Source: UBA2108 sp002713215
GTDB taxonomy: Bacteria > Bacteroidota > Bacteroidia > Flavobacteriales_G > Salibacteraceae
Direction of reading: 5' to 3'
Assembly (NCBI GenBank): GCA_937891015.1
Contig: CALAPY010000105.1
Coordinates: 1 to 53,754 of the forward strand
DNA: 53,754 bases
Positions 15,882 through 24,305 of this stretch are shown here, one piece after another. The translations under genes and the position numbers were made by a program. Under the pieces are notes generated by a model, which worked only from the letters and a program-made list of their open reading frames with translations, did no database searches and was not told the DNA's origin. The stretch's first letter is position 1. Every line of letters begins with the position of its first letter.

Positions 15882-18701
15882 TTACCTACTTAAGTACAAG
15901 TTTCTCTCTGAGTAAACCTTTCTAAAATAATTGTGGCGAAGATCGGGAATAAAATGGATAGCCTCACCGGTAGACTTCATTTCAGGCCCTAATTCTTTGT
16001 TAACATTTGGAAATTTATCGAAACTAAATACTGGAATCTTAATGGCGTACCCTTCTTTGTGCGGTTTAAAATCAAAATCTTTAACCTTCTTGGCGCCTAA
16101 CATGACTTTAGCTGCATAGTTAACATAGGGTTCCCGATATGCCTTAGCAATAAACGGAACGGTCCTGGAAGCCCTGGGATTTGCTTCAATTACGTAAACG
16201 GTATCATTTTTTACCGCGAATTGAATATTAATTAAGCCAACCGTATTCAGAGCCACAGCCAGGGTTTTGGTAATATCTTCTATCTGTGCAATTACATAAT
16301 CACCTAAATTGTATGGAGGAAGTACCGCATAAGAATCTCCCGAATGAATTCCTGCCGGTTCAATGTGCTGCATAATTCCAAGAATATACACATCCTCTCC
16401 ATCACAAATGGCATCTGCTTCTGCCTCAATGGCTCCATCTAAAAAGTGATCCAGCAGAATTTGATTACCAGGCATCGCTTTTAAAATGTTTACCACATGA
16501 TGCTCTAAGTCATCATCGTTGATTACAATCTTCATTTTTTGGCCTCCTAGTACGTAACTTGGTCGAACCAACAATGGATAACCCAATTCGCTCGCCAACT
16601 CAAGTGCCTGCTCAGCCGACTCAACTATACCAAATTTTGGATAAGGAATTTCTTTCTCTGCCAATAGATTGGAGAACTGTCCCCGATCTTCAGCTAAGTC
16701 TAGAGACTCGTATGAGGTACCCATAACTTTAATACCGTATCGGGTAAGTTTTTCGGCCAGTTTCAATGCCGTTTGTCCTCCCAACTGAACAATAACACCT
16801 ACTGGGTTTTCGTGCCGAATGATGTCGTAAATATGCTCCCAAAACACTGGCTCGAAATAAAGTTTATCGGCCGTATCAAAATCAGTAGATACCGTTTCCG
16901 GGTTACAATTAATCATAACGGTTTCGTACCCACATTCTTTGGCAGCAAGAACACCGTGAACACAACTATAATCAAACTCAATTCCCTGACCTATTCGATT
17001 GGGTCCTGAACCCAGAACCACAATTTTTTCTCGATCGCTTGAATGAGATTCATTTTCCTCTTCGAAGGTTGAATAATAAAAGGGCGTTTTTGCCGGAAAT
17101 TCAGCAGCACAGGTATCAACCAGCTTGTAAACTCTTTTTATGTTGTATTCCTCCCGCTTATTATATACCGCACTTTCTAAACAGCCCATGAGATGAGCAA
17201 TTTGTCTATCGGCATATCCCATTTGTTTAGCGGTGAACAAAACGTCTTTAGGTATGGTATCAACCGTGTACTTTTCTATTTCAGACTCGAAGAATATCAT
17301 TTCCTCGATCTGCTTCAAAAACCAAAAATCGATCTTGGTTTTATCGTGAATGGTTTTGAACGGAATTCCCATTTTTATAGCATCATAAATATGGAATAAC
17401 CGGTTCCAACTTGGATGTTGAAGTGATTCCAGAATCTCGTCCTGGTTGTTTATTCCTTTACCATCGGCACCCATTCCGTTTCTTCCAATTTCCAACGACT
17501 GACAAGCTTTTTGCAGTGCTTCCTGAAAACTACGCCCTATTCCCATCACCTCACCAACAGACTTCATTTGAAGCCCCAGCTCACGATCAGAGCCTTTAAA
17601 TTTATCGAAGTTCCAACGTGGGATTTTTACAATAACATAATCCAGGGTTGGCTCGAAAAACGCGGAAGTAGATTTGGTGATCTGGTTATCCAGTTCATCC
17701 AGCGTATAGCCTATGGCCAATTTTGCCGCAATTTTTGCAATGGGATAACCTGTGGCTTTAGAAGCCAAGGCAGAAGAACGAGACACCCTTGGGTTAATCT
17801 CAATGGCAATTATTTCTTCCTCCTCATCCGGGCTTACGGCAAACTGCACGTTACACCCCCCTGCGAAATCACCTATCCTGCGCATCATGGCAATGGCCAT
17901 ATCACGCATCTTTTGGTAGGTTCTATCCGATAAGGTCATGGCAGGCGCAACGGTAATGCTGTCACCGGTATGAATTCCCATTGGATCAAAGTTCTCAATG
18001 GAGCAAATGATAATCACGTTATCATTCTTATCGCGAAGCAATTCCAACTCAAATTCTTTCCAACCCAGCAGGGCCTTATCGATCATTACTTCATGGATTG
18101 GTGATTTATGTAGACCTGAGTCCAACAGCTTTTCAAACTTTTCTGGGTCGTAGACCAATGAAGCACCGGTTCCACCTAACGTAAACGATGCCCGAATACA
18201 AAGAGGAAAACCAAATTCCTGGGCAATCTCCTTACCTTCTAAGAAGGATTTAGCCGTTTTCTGTGGTGCCATTGGAATTCCCATAGACTCCATAAGGTCA
18301 CGAAATTGCTGACGATCTTCGGTAATATTAATCGCATCAATATCAACACCAATCATCCTCACGTCATAATCCTTCCAGATTCCCATGTCATCACATTCCA
18401 TAGCAAGGTTCAGTGCTGTTTGCCCTCCCATGGTAGGCAATACTGCATCGATACCTGCATGTTCATCAAGGATTTCTGCAATACTTTCCGGATTTAACGG
18501 CTTTAAATACACATTGTCGGCGGTAACCGGATCCGTCATAATGGTAGCCGGATTGGAGTTTATCAGAGTAACGGTTATTCCTTCTTCTCTTAATGAACGA
18601 GAAGCCTGAGATCCAGAATAATCGAATTCACAAGCCTGACCAATAATAATGGGTCCGCTTCCAATAATTAATACATGTTTAATCTTACTATCCTTAGGCA
18701 T
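15882..18701 (-). CDS. carB: Carbamoyl-phosphate synthase large subunit
   Basis: CarB uses ammonia from the CarA subunit, bicarbonate and two ATP to make carbamoyl phosphate for pyrimidines and arginine. The 939-residue protein has two homologous halves, each with a pre-ATP-grasp domain (G-S-G-P-I-I-I-G-Q-A and G-S-G-P-N-R-I-G-Q-G) and an ATP-grasp domain. It stops soon after the second ATP-grasp domain with an E-R-N-L-Y-L-S-R end. The C-terminal MGS-like regulatory domain of the about 1073-residue E. coli enzyme, which binds UMP, IMP and ornithine, is therefore absent. Flavobacterial CarB proteins are usually of this shorter length. carA is not in the window. Two small downstream genes appear co-transcribed. 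Confidence 0.97.
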   Translation of the reverse strand: MPKDSKIKHVLIIGSGPIIIGQACEFDYSGSQASRSLREEGITVTLINSNPATIMTDPVTADNVYLKPLNPESIAEILDEHAGIDAVLPTMGGQTALNLAMECDDMGIWKDYDVRMIGVDIDAINITEDRQQFRDLMESMGIPMAPQKTAKSFLEGKEIAQEFGFPLCIRASFTLGGTGASLVYDPEKFEKLLDSGLHKSPIHEVMIDKALLGWKEFELELLRDKNDNVIIICSIENFDPMGIHTGDSITVAPAMTLSDRTYQKMRDMAIAMMRRIGDFAGGCNVQFAVSPDEEEEIIAIEINPRVSRSSALASKATGYPIAKIAAKLAIGYTLDELDNQITKSTSAFFEPTLDYVIVKIPRWNFDKFKGSDRELGLQMKSVGEVMGIGRSFQEALQKACQSLEIGRNGMGADGKGINNQDEILESLQHPSWNRLFHIYDAIKMGIPFKTIHDKTKIDFWFLKQIEEMIFFESEIEKYTVDTIPKDVLFTAKQMGYADRQIAHLMGCLESAVYNKREEYNIKRVYKLVDTCAAEFPAKTPFYYSTFEEENESHSSDREKIVVLGSGPNRIGQGIEFDYSCVHGVLAAKECGYETVMINCNPETVSTDFDTADKLYFEPVFWEHIYDIIRHENPVGVIVQLGGQTALKLAEKLTRYGIKVMGTSYESLDLAEDRGQFSNLLAEKEIPYPKFGIVESAEQALELASELGYPLLVRPSYVLGGQKMKIVINDDDLEHHVVNILKAMPGNQILLDHFLDGAIEAEADAICDGEDVYILGIMQHIEPAGIHSGDSYAVLPPYNLGDYVIAQIEDITKTLAVALNTVGLINIQFAVKNDTVYVIEANPRASRTVPFIAKAYREPYVNYAAKVMLGAKKVKDFDFKPHKEGYAIKIPVFSFDKFPNVNKELGPEMKSTGEAIHFIPDLRHNYFRKVYSERNLYLSR

Positions 18702-18851
18702 ATTTAGTAGTGATAAATGTGCTTGTTAAAATAAAAATTGAAAAGGGGAATATTAAAAAAGGGAGGGGTTTGAAGGAGGTAAAATCAACTGGAATGGCGC
18801 CCTTTCTTAACACGGTAATTTTAGGCTGCGAATTTAAAGTAATCCTATGGC

Positions 18852-18881
18852 TTGTTGACTGAATTTTCTCATTTAGTTTTG
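18852..18881 (+). promoter_or_regulatory. Bacteroidota-type promoter for the alpha/beta hydrolase gene
   Basis: TTG at 18852-18854, a 19-bp spacer, then TAGTTTTG at 18874-18881. The predicted transcription start (about 18886-18889) falls on or beside the GTG start codon at 18889, so the message may be leaderless. Confidence 0.5.
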
Positions 18882-18888
18882 AACCATT

Positions 18889-19710
18889 GTGAACAACTAT
18901 AAACTGCTAAAGGAGAATGACCTTCAACTCGAATACATGAGTTTTGGCTCTGGCAAAGAAACGCTGTTGTGTTTTCATGGATTTGGCAAAGAGGCTAAAG
19001 ACTTTTTACCGTTTGAAAAAAAACTGGGAAATAAATTCACAATTCATTCCATACATCTTTTTTATCATGGAAATTCTATATTTCCTGATTACAGGTTAGA
19101 AAGAAAACCACTTAAAAAAAGTGAGCTAAAGTCTCTAATAGAACAGATTCAAAAAAACGAAGGATTTTCTAAATTTAGTCTGGCAGGTTATAGCCTAGGT
19201 GGAAAAGTAGCATTAATCGTTGCTGAACAATTTAGAACTGATACAGAAAACTTGTTCTTACTTGCACCTGATGGGATTGGATCGAATCCCTGGTATTATT
19301 TTGCAAGTCAAACCTATATTGGTCAGCGGGTGAACCAGGCGAATGTAAAAAATCAATGGGTCTTTGATTTTTTATTTTCAATCTCCAAGAATCTGCGCTT
19401 GGCCTCTAAAAAACAAATGCGTTTCGCCCGATCAAAAATGCAGAGCGAAAAGCAGCGCAGAAGGGTTTATCAAATTTGGATGTCGCATAGAAAATTAAAA
19501 TCACCTTTAAAGGTTTTAATAAAGGACTTCAACCAACGAAAACTTCCTGTATATTTCTTTATCGGTAAGCATGAGATTATTATTCCACTTAACCCAATTG
19601 AGAAATTTGTTGGCCAATTGAAGTATGGAAAACTATTTTTAATGGATTCTGGCCACACCCTCGATACCGAAGAAATTGGAAAATTAATTTCTACCGAACT
19701 GGAATACTAA
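18889..19710 (+). CDS. Alpha/beta-fold hydrolase
   Basis: A 273-residue hydrolase. It has an oxyanion-hole motif H-G-F-G at 30-33, the nucleophile elbow G-Y-S-L-G with Ser102, and a late D-S-G-H-T-L that supplies the catalytic histidine. Where the family usually has its acid (G-x-x-D), the sequence reads G-K-H-E, so the acid is probably glutamate. A basic stretch after the cap region (residues about 165-205, K/R-rich) is unusual. No signal peptide is seen, so it is likely cytoplasmic. The substrate is unknown. The GTG start fits the promoter at 18852-18881. Confidence 0.75.
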   Translation: MNNYKLLKENDLQLEYMSFGSGKETLLCFHGFGKEAKDFLPFEKKLGNKFTIHSIHLFYHGNSIFPDYRLERKPLKKSELKSLIEQIQKNEGFSKFSLAGYSLGGKVALIVAEQFRTDTENLFLLAPDGIGSNPWYYFASQTYIGQRVNQANVKNQWVFDFLFSISKNLRLASKKQMRFARSKMQSEKQRRRVYQIWMSHRKLKSPLKVLIKDFNQRKLPVYFFIGKHEIIIPLNPIEKFVGQLKYGKLFLMDSGHTLDTEEIGKLISTELEY

Positions 19711-19742
19711 ACGACCGAATTTTAAGTTAATGGTGAAACCTA

Positions 19743-19764
19743 TTGGTTTTGTCTTGGTTTTGTC
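19743..19764. repeat. Tandem 11-bp repeat upstream of the peroxidase gene
   Basis: TTGGTTTTGTC occurs twice, end to end (19743-19753 and 19754-19764). It is about 45 bp before the ATG at 19811 and just upstream of an imperfect -7 element, TACATTTA at 19778-19785. The 11-bp period is about one helical turn, so it could be a paired binding site on one face of the DNA. Confidence 0.5.
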
Positions 19765-19810
19765 TTCTTAAAATCTGTACATTTACTTATTAACCAAATA
19801 ATCCCTGGGT

Positions 19811-20917
19811 ATGTCACGTTCGCTTGTAGTTGTAAGTTGCTTTTTATCTCTTATTGTCGTCCTTATATCTTGTAATAAAAATGAGGACATCACCTCCCAA
19901 TCCGGAACAGAACTTAGTCTACCGGACGTTGACTATAGGTATGCGCAAAACGATAAAATAACCAAGATCGGTCGTGTTCTTTTCTACGACAAATCCCTAT
20001 CGGCCAACAATTCCACTAGCTGTGGAAGCTGCCACAAACAACATTTGGCCTTTGCTGATGACAGTAGATTAAGTCCAGGGTTTGATAATAGAATCGGCAA
20101 CAGAAATACTCCACCAATCCAAAATCTTCGCATCGGCTCTCAATTGCTTTTCTGGGATGGGCGAGAATCAAATCTTTTGAATATGGTAACGCAACCTGTT
20201 TTTAACCATGTTGAAATGGGAATTAGAAGCGACCGGTATTTATTGAACAACGTAAAATCCAAACCCTATTATGAGGAATTATTTCGAGAAGCCTACCGGG
20301 ATGGAGAAATAACGTTGGAAAGAATTAGTGAAAGCCTGGCATTTTTTGTCTCCAGTTTAATATCCATCAACTCAGGATTTGACTTGCCCAATGAAATGAG
20401 ACCTTCTGATGTAAATGAGGGAGAGAAATTATTCTTTGGTAAATATAACTGTGGAAATTGCCACAACATTCGCAATCCCAAAGGGTATGATGGAGGAGAT
20501 GTTATTGAGGTGGATTCAATTTCATTAACTGTTATAAATGAACCTCTAAGAACTAATAGTCCGATGATAAATATTGGTTTGGATTTAAACTATAAGGATA
20601 AGGGATTGGGAGAGTTGACCTACAACCCCGGAGATAACGGAAAATTTAAAATCCCTAACTTGAGAAACGTTTCGTTAACCAGCCCATATATGCACGATGG
20701 CCGGTACAAAACCCTTGATGAAGTTTTGGATTTCTATTCACGTAATATCAATAACCATCCTAATCTGGATTCTAAATTAAAAAGTTTGAAGTCTGCTCCT
20801 CAATCCTTCAACATTTCGGCAAAAGAACGGAAACAGTTAATAAGCTTTCTTGAGTCCTTAACCGACCACAGTTTCATCACGGATCCAAAGTTTTCAGACC
20901 CTTTTATTAATCGCTAA
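19811..20917 (+). CDS. Di-haem cytochrome c peroxidase family lipoprotein (CcpA/MauG type)
   Basis: A 368-residue protein with a lipoprotein signal peptide (lipobox L-I-S-C, Cys21). Two c-type haem motifs are present: C71-x2-C74-H75 (S-C-G-S-C-H) in the N-terminal haem domain and C214-x2-C217-H218 (N-C-G-N-C-H) in the second. A C-terminal S-P-Y-M-H-D-G-R-Y supplies the usual distal Met region. The family reduces hydrogen peroxide using electrons from cytochromes or carries out MauG-like oxidations. The lipid anchor would hold it in an envelope membrane facing the periplasm or the surface. The next gene starts 11 bp later, suggesting an operon with a beta-barrel protein. Confidence 0.9.
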   Translation: MSRSLVVVSCFLSLIVVLISCNKNEDITSQSGTELSLPDVDYRYAQNDKITKIGRVLFYDKSLSANNSTSCGSCHKQHLAFADDSRLSPGFDNRIGNRNTPPIQNLRIGSQLLFWDGRESNLLNMVTQPVFNHVEMGIRSDRYLLNNVKSKPYYEELFREAYRDGEITLERISESLAFFVSSLISINSGFDLPNEMRPSDVNEGEKLFFGKYNCGNCHNIRNPKGYDGGDVIEVDSISLTVINEPLRTNSPMINIGLDLNYKDKGLGELTYNPGDNGKFKIPNLRNVSLTSPYMHDGRYKTLDEVLDFYSRNINNHPNLDSKLKSLKSAPQSFNISAKERKQLISFLESLTDHSFITDPKFSDPFINR

Positions 20918-20928
20918 CAATTTACATC

Positions 20929-21636
20929 ATGAAAAAGTTCGTTACCAGCATTGTATTCATTGCAATGATTGTATCCATGTCATACGGTCAGGATACCAGT
21001 TCAACAAACAACAAAAAAATCAGCCATTACCTGGGGGTTCAAGCCAATGAGCTAATAAAACAACTCTTCAGTTTTGGGAACCCAATTGAGACTGGAAATC
21101 CGTACCTCATAAAGTACGCATTGCGTTTTAATGAATCGAATATGGAAATAATGGCTGGACTTGGTTACCGGTCCAGCTCTTCTAATCAAAATGGTGGTAA
21201 TTTTAAAACGAGCAATTCAGAATACTTTTTTCGGTTAGGTGTCGCCAAAAAGTTCAATATAGGTCGAAGGTGGGAAGCCGGTGTTGGTATTGACGGAATA
21301 ACAGGACAATCGAACGATCAAAGTGAGAATATAAATTTTACGTCTGGAACAAATTTCACGGATTCATCATACTCGTCTACCAAAAATGTAGTTCGAAATT
21401 TTGGTGTAGGGCCTCAGTTTACCATGGCATATTATATAAGCCCCCGGATTAAATTGGGCACTGAATTGACCACCTACTTTACCTATTCGGAAGATAAGTT
21501 TGAAAACAAAACCGAAAGAACCAGCGTACGAAACGGTATTAGAACAACTACCTCATCTGAAGAATCAGGAACAACGTTTTCAAATAACCTTGACCTAAAC
21601 GTTCCTTTATCAATATTCCTAATCGTGAAATTTTAG
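20929..21636 (+). CDS. Outer-membrane beta-barrel-like protein of unknown function
   Basis: A 235-residue protein with a cleavable signal peptide (A-M-I-V-S-M-S-Y-G-Q-D). The rest is built of alternating polar/apolar strands separated by Ser/Asn/Thr-rich loops, and it ends with a hydrophobic strand and a terminal Phe (I-F-L-I-V-K-F). These are the marks of a small outer-membrane barrel. It lies 11 bp after the di-haem peroxidase gene. I cannot assign a substrate. The stop overlaps the stop of the convergent transporter gene by 4 bp. Confidence 0.6.
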   Translation: MKKFVTSIVFIAMIVSMSYGQDTSSTNNKKISHYLGVQANELIKQLFSFGNPIETGNPYLIKYALRFNESNMEIMAGLGYRSSSSNQNGGNFKTSNSEYFFRLGVAKKFNIGRRWEAGVGIDGITGQSNDQSENINFTSGTNFTDSSYSSTKNVVRNFGVGPQFTMAYYISPRIKLGTELTTYFTYSEDKFENKTERTSVRNGIRTTTSSEESGTTFSNNLDLNVPLSIFLIVKF

Positions 21637-22925
21637 TTGGTCCATTTATGCCTGGGGACGAAAAACAATAGTATCAACCCAACTATAAAGAATGCACCCA
21701 ATACGAAAATGGAATTTCGCATGGAACCGGTGAGCTGTACAATCCAACCAAAAGAGAACATCCCGATAAAGATTCCTAATTTTTCCAGCACATCATAAAA
21801 GCTGAAATACGAAGCATGATCCTTGGTCTCGGGGAGCATTTTGGAATAGGTTGAACGAGACAAAGCTTGTACTCCCCCCATTACAAATCCCACAGCTGCA
21901 GCAGTAATGTAAAAATCCACAGGAGTGGTAATGGTATAGGCCCAAACACAAACCAAAAACCAAATAACCACGGCAACTTTTAATACCCTAATATTTCCAT
22001 ATCGTTTTGACATTCTACTAAACACACCTGCACCGGCAATTGCAATAAACTGAATAATCAATACTGAGACGATCAAGCCCGTTTTACTCTTCGAATCATC
22101 TCCCCAATTAATTTCCTCTGCTGCAAACAACACTGCCATTAGTAAAACGGTTTGCACACCCATGCTGTAGACAAAAAAGGCAAGCAAATACCGCTTTATT
22201 ACAAGTATGTCCTGAATCTCAATAAACACTTTTTTAAGTTCCTGAATTCCCTTCCACAATGGATGTTTTCCTGCTTCCCTTTGTTTAGAAAAATGCGGTA
22301 ACACGGTAAACGTATACTGAGCAAAACCTATCCACCACAACATAACCAAAACAAAAGCCCATTTAGCTTTCATTCCTAACACCATTATAGCTACTAAAAT
22401 GCTTATTAGTAAAAGAGAACTTCCAAAATAGCCCAATGAAAACCCTTTAGCACTAATCTTATCGTGGTCTTGGGGTTCAGCTATTTCAGGAAGATAGGCA
22501 TTGTAATATACTAAGCTGCCCCAAAACCCAATGCTTGCGAAGAAGATGGAAAGCATACTCAATTCAATTCGATTAACATCGAAAAAATAGATGGTACCAC
22601 AACTGAGGGCACCCAGGTAGCAGAACAGTTTTAAAAAGAATTTCTTGTTTCCCCAATAATCTGCCAGGCCACCTAAAATTGGAGAAAGAAATGAGACCAC
22701 CAAAAATGAAGCCCCTACGACGTAAGAATAGACCGCAGGACTTGGAAGGGTATTCCCAAAGAACGAAATAAGGTTTGATGTACCTCCATCGGCCAATTCT
22801 CTTGTGGTAACAGTTTGGTAAAACGTGGGAAATATAGCTGTGGTAATAACCAGGGGATAAACGGAGTTGGCCCAATCGTAGAACGCCCATGCATTAATGG
22901 TCTTTTTATTTCCTTTCTCAATCAT
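21633..22925 (-). CDS. MFS transporter, UMF1/Atg22-like
   Basis: A 430-residue transporter with about 12 transmembrane helices of the UMF1 family (PF11700). Markers are the N-terminal W-A-F-Y-D-W-A-N-S, the G-G-L-A-D-Y-W-G-N-K-K loop between helices 2 and 3 (an MFS motif A variant), P-E-I-A after helix 4, and G-G-V-Q-A-L-S-R-S-T-Y-S in the second half. The family is related to yeast Atg22 vacuolar amino-acid exporters; bacterial substrates are not established. A perfect palindrome sits 1 bp before the ATG. Confidence 0.9.
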   Translation of the reverse strand: MIEKGNKKTINAWAFYDWANSVYPLVITTAIFPTFYQTVTTRELADGGTSNLISFFGNTLPSPAVYSYVVGASFLVVSFLSPILGGLADYWGNKKFFLKLFCYLGALSCGTIYFFDVNRIELSMLSIFFASIGFWGSLVYYNAYLPEIAEPQDHDKISAKGFSLGYFGSSLLLISILVAIMVLGMKAKWAFVLVMLWWIGFAQYTFTVLPHFSKQREAGKHPLWKGIQELKKVFIEIQDILVIKRYLLAFFVYSMGVQTVLLMAVLFAAEEINWGDDSKSKTGLIVSVLIIQFIAIAGAGVFSRMSKRYGNIRVLKVAVVIWFLVCVWAYTITTPVDFYITAAAVGFVMGGVQALSRSTYSKMLPETKDHASYFSFYDVLEKLGIFIGMFSFGWIVQLTGSMRNSIFVLGAFFIVGLILLFFVPRHKWTN

Positions 22926-22926
22926 T

Positions 22927-22941
22927 TTAAACGACGTTTAA
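22927..22941. promoter_or_regulatory. 15-bp odd palindrome at the UMF1 transporter start
   Basis: TTAAACG-A-CGTTTAA is a perfect palindrome with 7-bp arms, ending 1 bp from the transporter's start codon on the minus strand. It could be an operator, or an RNA hairpin blocking initiation. No standard -7 element is obvious beside it. Confidence 0.4.
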
Positions 22942-23060
22942 GATCAACTGCTATTTTTTAGGTATAACTTTTAGCGTTCAGGTTTTGGATTTGCCAAAGT
23001 AATTCAATTTAATTCATGATAAAGCAGGTTGTTAGAAAGTAACCCGCACTGCATTGAAAT

Positions 23061-23103
23061 AAAAAAGCTCAAAACCAGGCTGTGGAACCAGGTTTTGAGC
23101 TTT
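23061..23103 (-). terminator. Intrinsic terminator after the OmpA-fusion gene
   Basis: A 13-bp stem (left arm 23064-23076, right arm 23091-23103, core AGCTCAAAACC) with a 14-nt loop. On the minus strand it is followed by six T residues (complement of 23061-23066). It lies about 60 bp past the stop at 23163 and ends the leftward hemE-ompA transcript. Confidence 0.85.
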
Positions 23104-23162
23104 CAATAATGTTACCAGTTAGGAAAGACCTACCAGCAGGATAATCTTATCAACTATTTTGC

Positions 23163-24302
23163 TTACTGTGCTTTAAATTCAACTCTTCTGTCCTCCGCCT
23201 CAGCATGGGCATCGGTAATTGCAGGTCCATCTTCCTCATTTACTTCAGGAACTACACCTTTGTAGTTAATTCTATTTGCCGATACACCTTTAACACTCGT
23301 TAGGTATGCAAACACAGCTTTAGCTCTGCCTTCTGCGATTTCCGGAGTTTCAGTAGCTGAAGAATAACCAATTACAGTAATACTCACTGTTGGATCTTCA
23401 TTCAGCAGGGCCACAACTTCATCAACCTTTGATTTATCTTCATCGCTTAGGTCCGAACTGTTTTTTGAAAAGTGAACCACATAGTGTTCAACCTTTTCAG
23501 CCGTTGTACCTTCCATGTTTTCACTCACATTTTTGGTATAAACCACATCCAAGGTAGGCTTATCGGTTTCCACTGGCCTACAATCACATGCCTCTTCCAG
23601 GTGCCCCACTGCAATCACAGAAACGTTATCAATGTAATAATAAGCATCACGAGTTTGTGGTACTTTAAACTCTCTCGGGCGTCTCATCTTTTGGGTTTTA
23701 ACTGCACTCTGAGGAGCAAAGTTTCCAATGGTAATATATCTTTCAGTCCCGTCGGCTTCGAATTCTATACAAATAGGAACCCATTCAAACTGATCACTTA
23801 CAATAGCATTATTAGTAAAAGTTAGTTGCGGCTCTATATCCCAGGCCTCGATATCCTTAGCCTTAATGGCTTTTGAACCAAGGTGCATTCCAAGGTTATC
23901 ACACCCATACTTCGAAAGGTCTGACAAGCTCACATGCATTTTAATGCAGTATTTTTTTCCTGCAATCAGTTTTTTAGCCATTTTGGTTTGTATAAAAGTT
24001 CTTGGCTTGGCCTCTCTTTCACTGTATGCCAATACTCCTACATATGTTTCTCCATCATGAGTTTCAGATCTTCCCCTAATATTAACCGGCACCTGAACTT
24101 CAGCCTTTTTAGTTTTAGTAGTAAATACATCAGCAGGTTTCATTCCTTCAGGAGAATACCATTCCAATACAACTTCTATTTGACCGGGCGCTTTAACCTT
24201 ACCAATTTCCTCAAAACTTGGATTAGGTACTTTATTCACTTGTCCAATAAGATTAGAAGCAAACAATAACGCTACTAAGCTTGAAAGAATAATCTTTTTC
24301 AT
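23163..24302 (-). CDS. OmpA-family protein with N-terminal jelly-roll domain
   Basis: A 379-residue protein with a signal peptide (about 1-20, ending N-L-I-G-Q). From V-N-K-V-P-N-P-S-F-E-E to about residue 235 the sequence looks like a carbohydrate-binding-type beta-sandwich, ending with D-A-Y-Y-Y-I-D-N-V-S-V as in galactose-binding-like domains. A linker with C-D-C follows, then an OmpA peptidoglycan-binding domain (about 265-379) with V-H-F-S-K-N-S-S-D-L and G-R-A-K-A-V-x-A-Y-L. The usual N-x-x-L-S-x-x-R-A stretch is shortened here, so peptidoglycan binding may be altered. It starts 3 bp after hemE and should be co-transcribed. Likely an outer-membrane or periplasmic anchor protein. Confidence 0.8.
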   Translation of the reverse strand: MKKIILSSLVALLFASNLIGQVNKVPNPSFEEIGKVKAPGQIEVVLEWYSPEGMKPADVFTTKTKKAEVQVPVNIRGRSETHDGETYVGVLAYSEREAKPRTFIQTKMAKKLIAGKKYCIKMHVSLSDLSKYGCDNLGMHLGSKAIKAKDIEAWDIEPQLTFTNNAIVSDQFEWVPICIEFEADGTERYITIGNFAPQSAVKTQKMRRPREFKVPQTRDAYYYIDNVSVIAVGHLEEACDCRPVETDKPTLDVVYTKNVSENMEGTTAEKVEHYVVHFSKNSSDLSDEDKSKVDEVVALLNEDPTVSITVIGYSSATETPEIAEGRAKAVFAYLTSVKGVSANRINYKGVVPEVNEEDGPAITDAHAEAEDRRVEFKAQ

Positions 24303-24305
24303 TTT

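Noticed and set aside
15390..18609. Several plus-strand frames opposite carB and GT2
   Set aside because: All lie antisense to well-recognised genes and show no conserved motifs.
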